Shown: piece after piece, positions 63,547 to 64,000 of the stretch | Layout of the letters: every line of letters begins with the position of its first letter | How positions within the stretch are numbered: position 1 is the stretch's first letter | Source of the DNA: an uncultured SAR86 cluster bacterium | GTDB taxonomy: Bacteria > Pseudomonadota > Gammaproteobacteria > Magnimaribacterales > D2472 | NCBI GenBank assembly: GCA_905181595.1 | Contig: CAJIYI010000002.1 | Location: 124,001 to 188,000 of the forward strand | Direction of reading: 5' to 3' | DNA length: 64,000 bases | Program-made: the position numbers and the translations under genes | The notes under the pieces: model-generated | Told to the model about the DNA's origin: nothing | The model's database searches: none | What the model saw: the letters and a program-made list of their open reading frames with translations, nothing else

Positions 63547-64000
63547 TTACAAGATATAAACAAATAGAAATAACATTACCCAGACGACATCAACGAAATG
63601 CCAATACCATGAGGCTGCCTCAAAACCGAAGTGACTTTTGGAATCAAAATGGTTGTGAAACACGGATCTAGAAAGCATCACTGCTAACATAAAGCCGCCC
63701 ATCATCACATGAAAGCCATGAAAGCCAGTCAGCATAAAAAAGGTTGAGCCATAAATACCTGAGTTGAGTGTCAACCCGTAAAGAGCATATGCTTCATAGT
63801 ATTCAAGCACTTGTAATGCAACAAAAACAAGAGCAAGAGTAACGGTTACTGCTAGCCATTTATTAAATACTTTCTTGTTATCCTCTTTAAGGGCCAGATG
63901 TGCAAAATGCACTGTAACGCTAGAACTTAAAAGAACAATGGTATTCCACATAGGGAGCCATTCAAGGGCATGGTTCCATCCAGGCCAACTCATATTTTTA
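63547..64000 (-). CDS. cytochrome c oxidase subunit III (5' truncated by window edge)
   Basis: The C-terminal 148 or more residues of COX3; the frame is open to the last base, so the N-terminal half lies beyond the window. NTIVLLSSSVTVHFAHLAL, QVLEYYEAYALYGLTLNSG, GFHGFHVMMGG and ASWYWHFVDVVW are the family blocks. The terminal oxidase is therefore a haem aa3-type cytochrome c oxidase, consistent with ctaA, ctaB and SCO nearby. The internal ATG at 63993 is not the true start. Confidence 0.93.
   Translation of the reverse strand, partial: KNMSWPGWNHALEWLPMWNTIVLLSSSVTVHFAHLALKEDNKKVFNKWLAVTVTLALVFVALQVLEYYEAYALYGLTLNSGIYGSTFFMLTGFHGFHVMMGGFMLAVMLSRSVFHNHFDSKSHFGFEAASWYWHFVDVVWVMLFLFVYIL

Noticed and set aside
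63512-63550. Inverted repeats CTAGGT/ACCTAG between DUF2909 and COX3 as a terminator.
   Set aside because: The stem is only 6 bp with a long loop and no T-run on either strand.
1-64000. tRNA genes, CRISPR arrays, insertion sequences, prophage or attachment sites.
   Set aside because: None seen: gaps are too short for most, no regularly spaced repeats or transposase genes were found, and the only integrase-like gene is the chromosomal XerC in its normal place.

Overview
The window looks like a streamlined, AT-rich chromosome segment from a marine gammaproteobacterium. It most resembles the SAR86-type oligotrophs, but that placement is inference from gene content and order and was not tested with a tree. 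The classical gammaproteobacterial blocks are nnr-tsaE-amiC, pepP/zapA/6S RNA/fau, miaB-ybeZ-ybeY-corC-lnt, orn/rsgA, ubiE-ubiJ-ubiB-tatABC, lptM-lysA-dapF-DUF484-xerC-HAD-ubiK, dsbA-cytochrome c4-engB-polA, and SCO-ctaB-ctaA-SURF1-COX3. Genes are packed with 1-20 bp gaps or 4-48 bp overlaps. I recognise no tRNA, rRNA, insertion sequence, prophage, CRISPR or obvious island.

Layout. 1-9.6 kb: an alpha/beta hydrolase cut by the window edge, an SMP-30-like protein, nnr, tsaE, amiC, an SDR, priA, an L31 gene with an acidic tail, dut, sixA and rpmB. 9.6-18.8 kb: a DHRS1-like SDR, maf, a UbiH-family monooxygenase, pepP, a coiled-coil protein, zapA, 6S RNA, fau, epoxide hydrolase, ilvA, rpiA and an exported glutathione peroxidase. 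18.76-19.16 kb: the only sizeable gene-poor stretch apart from short leaders; on the minus strand it holds a promoter, a two-hairpin RNA ending in a terminator, and a tiny exported-peptide ORF. 19.2-29.5 kb: a FadB/FadJ-type fusion, L,D-transpeptidase, lnt-corC-ybeY-ybeZ-miaB, DUF1820, a Tat-type PhoD phosphatase and orn. 29.5-36.6 kb: rsgA, ubiE-ubiJ-ubiB, tatABC, a LOG-family gene, acyl-CoA dehydrogenase and dtd. 36.6-43.5 kb: class I aldolase-pgk-tkt diverging from metK, then ahcY. 43.5-51 kb: lptM-lysA-dapF-DUF484-xerC-HAD-ubiK, then cupredoxin/dsbA/cytochrome c4 diverging from engB and a Coq4-like gene. 51-64 kb: polA, dsbB, pckA, gshA, a quinone reductase, a lipoprotein phosphatase and the cytochrome oxidase assembly cluster.

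How the genes fit together. Ubiquinone synthesis is heavily represented (UbiH-family enzyme, UbiE, UbiJ, UbiB, UbiK and a Coq4-like protein). It links to the oxidase assembly genes at the right end (SCO, CtaB, CtaA, SURF1, COX3) and to periplasmic electron carriers (cytochrome c4, a pseudoazurin-like protein). DsbA and DsbB make a disulfide pathway, and TatABC lies 5 kb from a likely Tat substrate (PhoD). MetK and AhcY form the SAM cycle. Tkt, Pgk, Fba, RpiA and PckA cover central carbon flow.

Sequence quality. Eleven apparent single-base frameshifts break amiC, sixA, ubiH, tkt, metK (twice), lysA, dapF, polA and ctaA (twice). Most lie in short homopolymers, and several of these genes are normally essential. 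I read them as uncorrected sequencing or assembly errors, not gene decay, and give full-length spans for those genes.

The best candidates for something undescribed are the minus-strand structured RNA near 18.9 kb, the Coq4-like protein in a gammaproteobacterial Ubi background, the L31 acidic tail, and the lptM start codon sitting inside a terminator hairpin.
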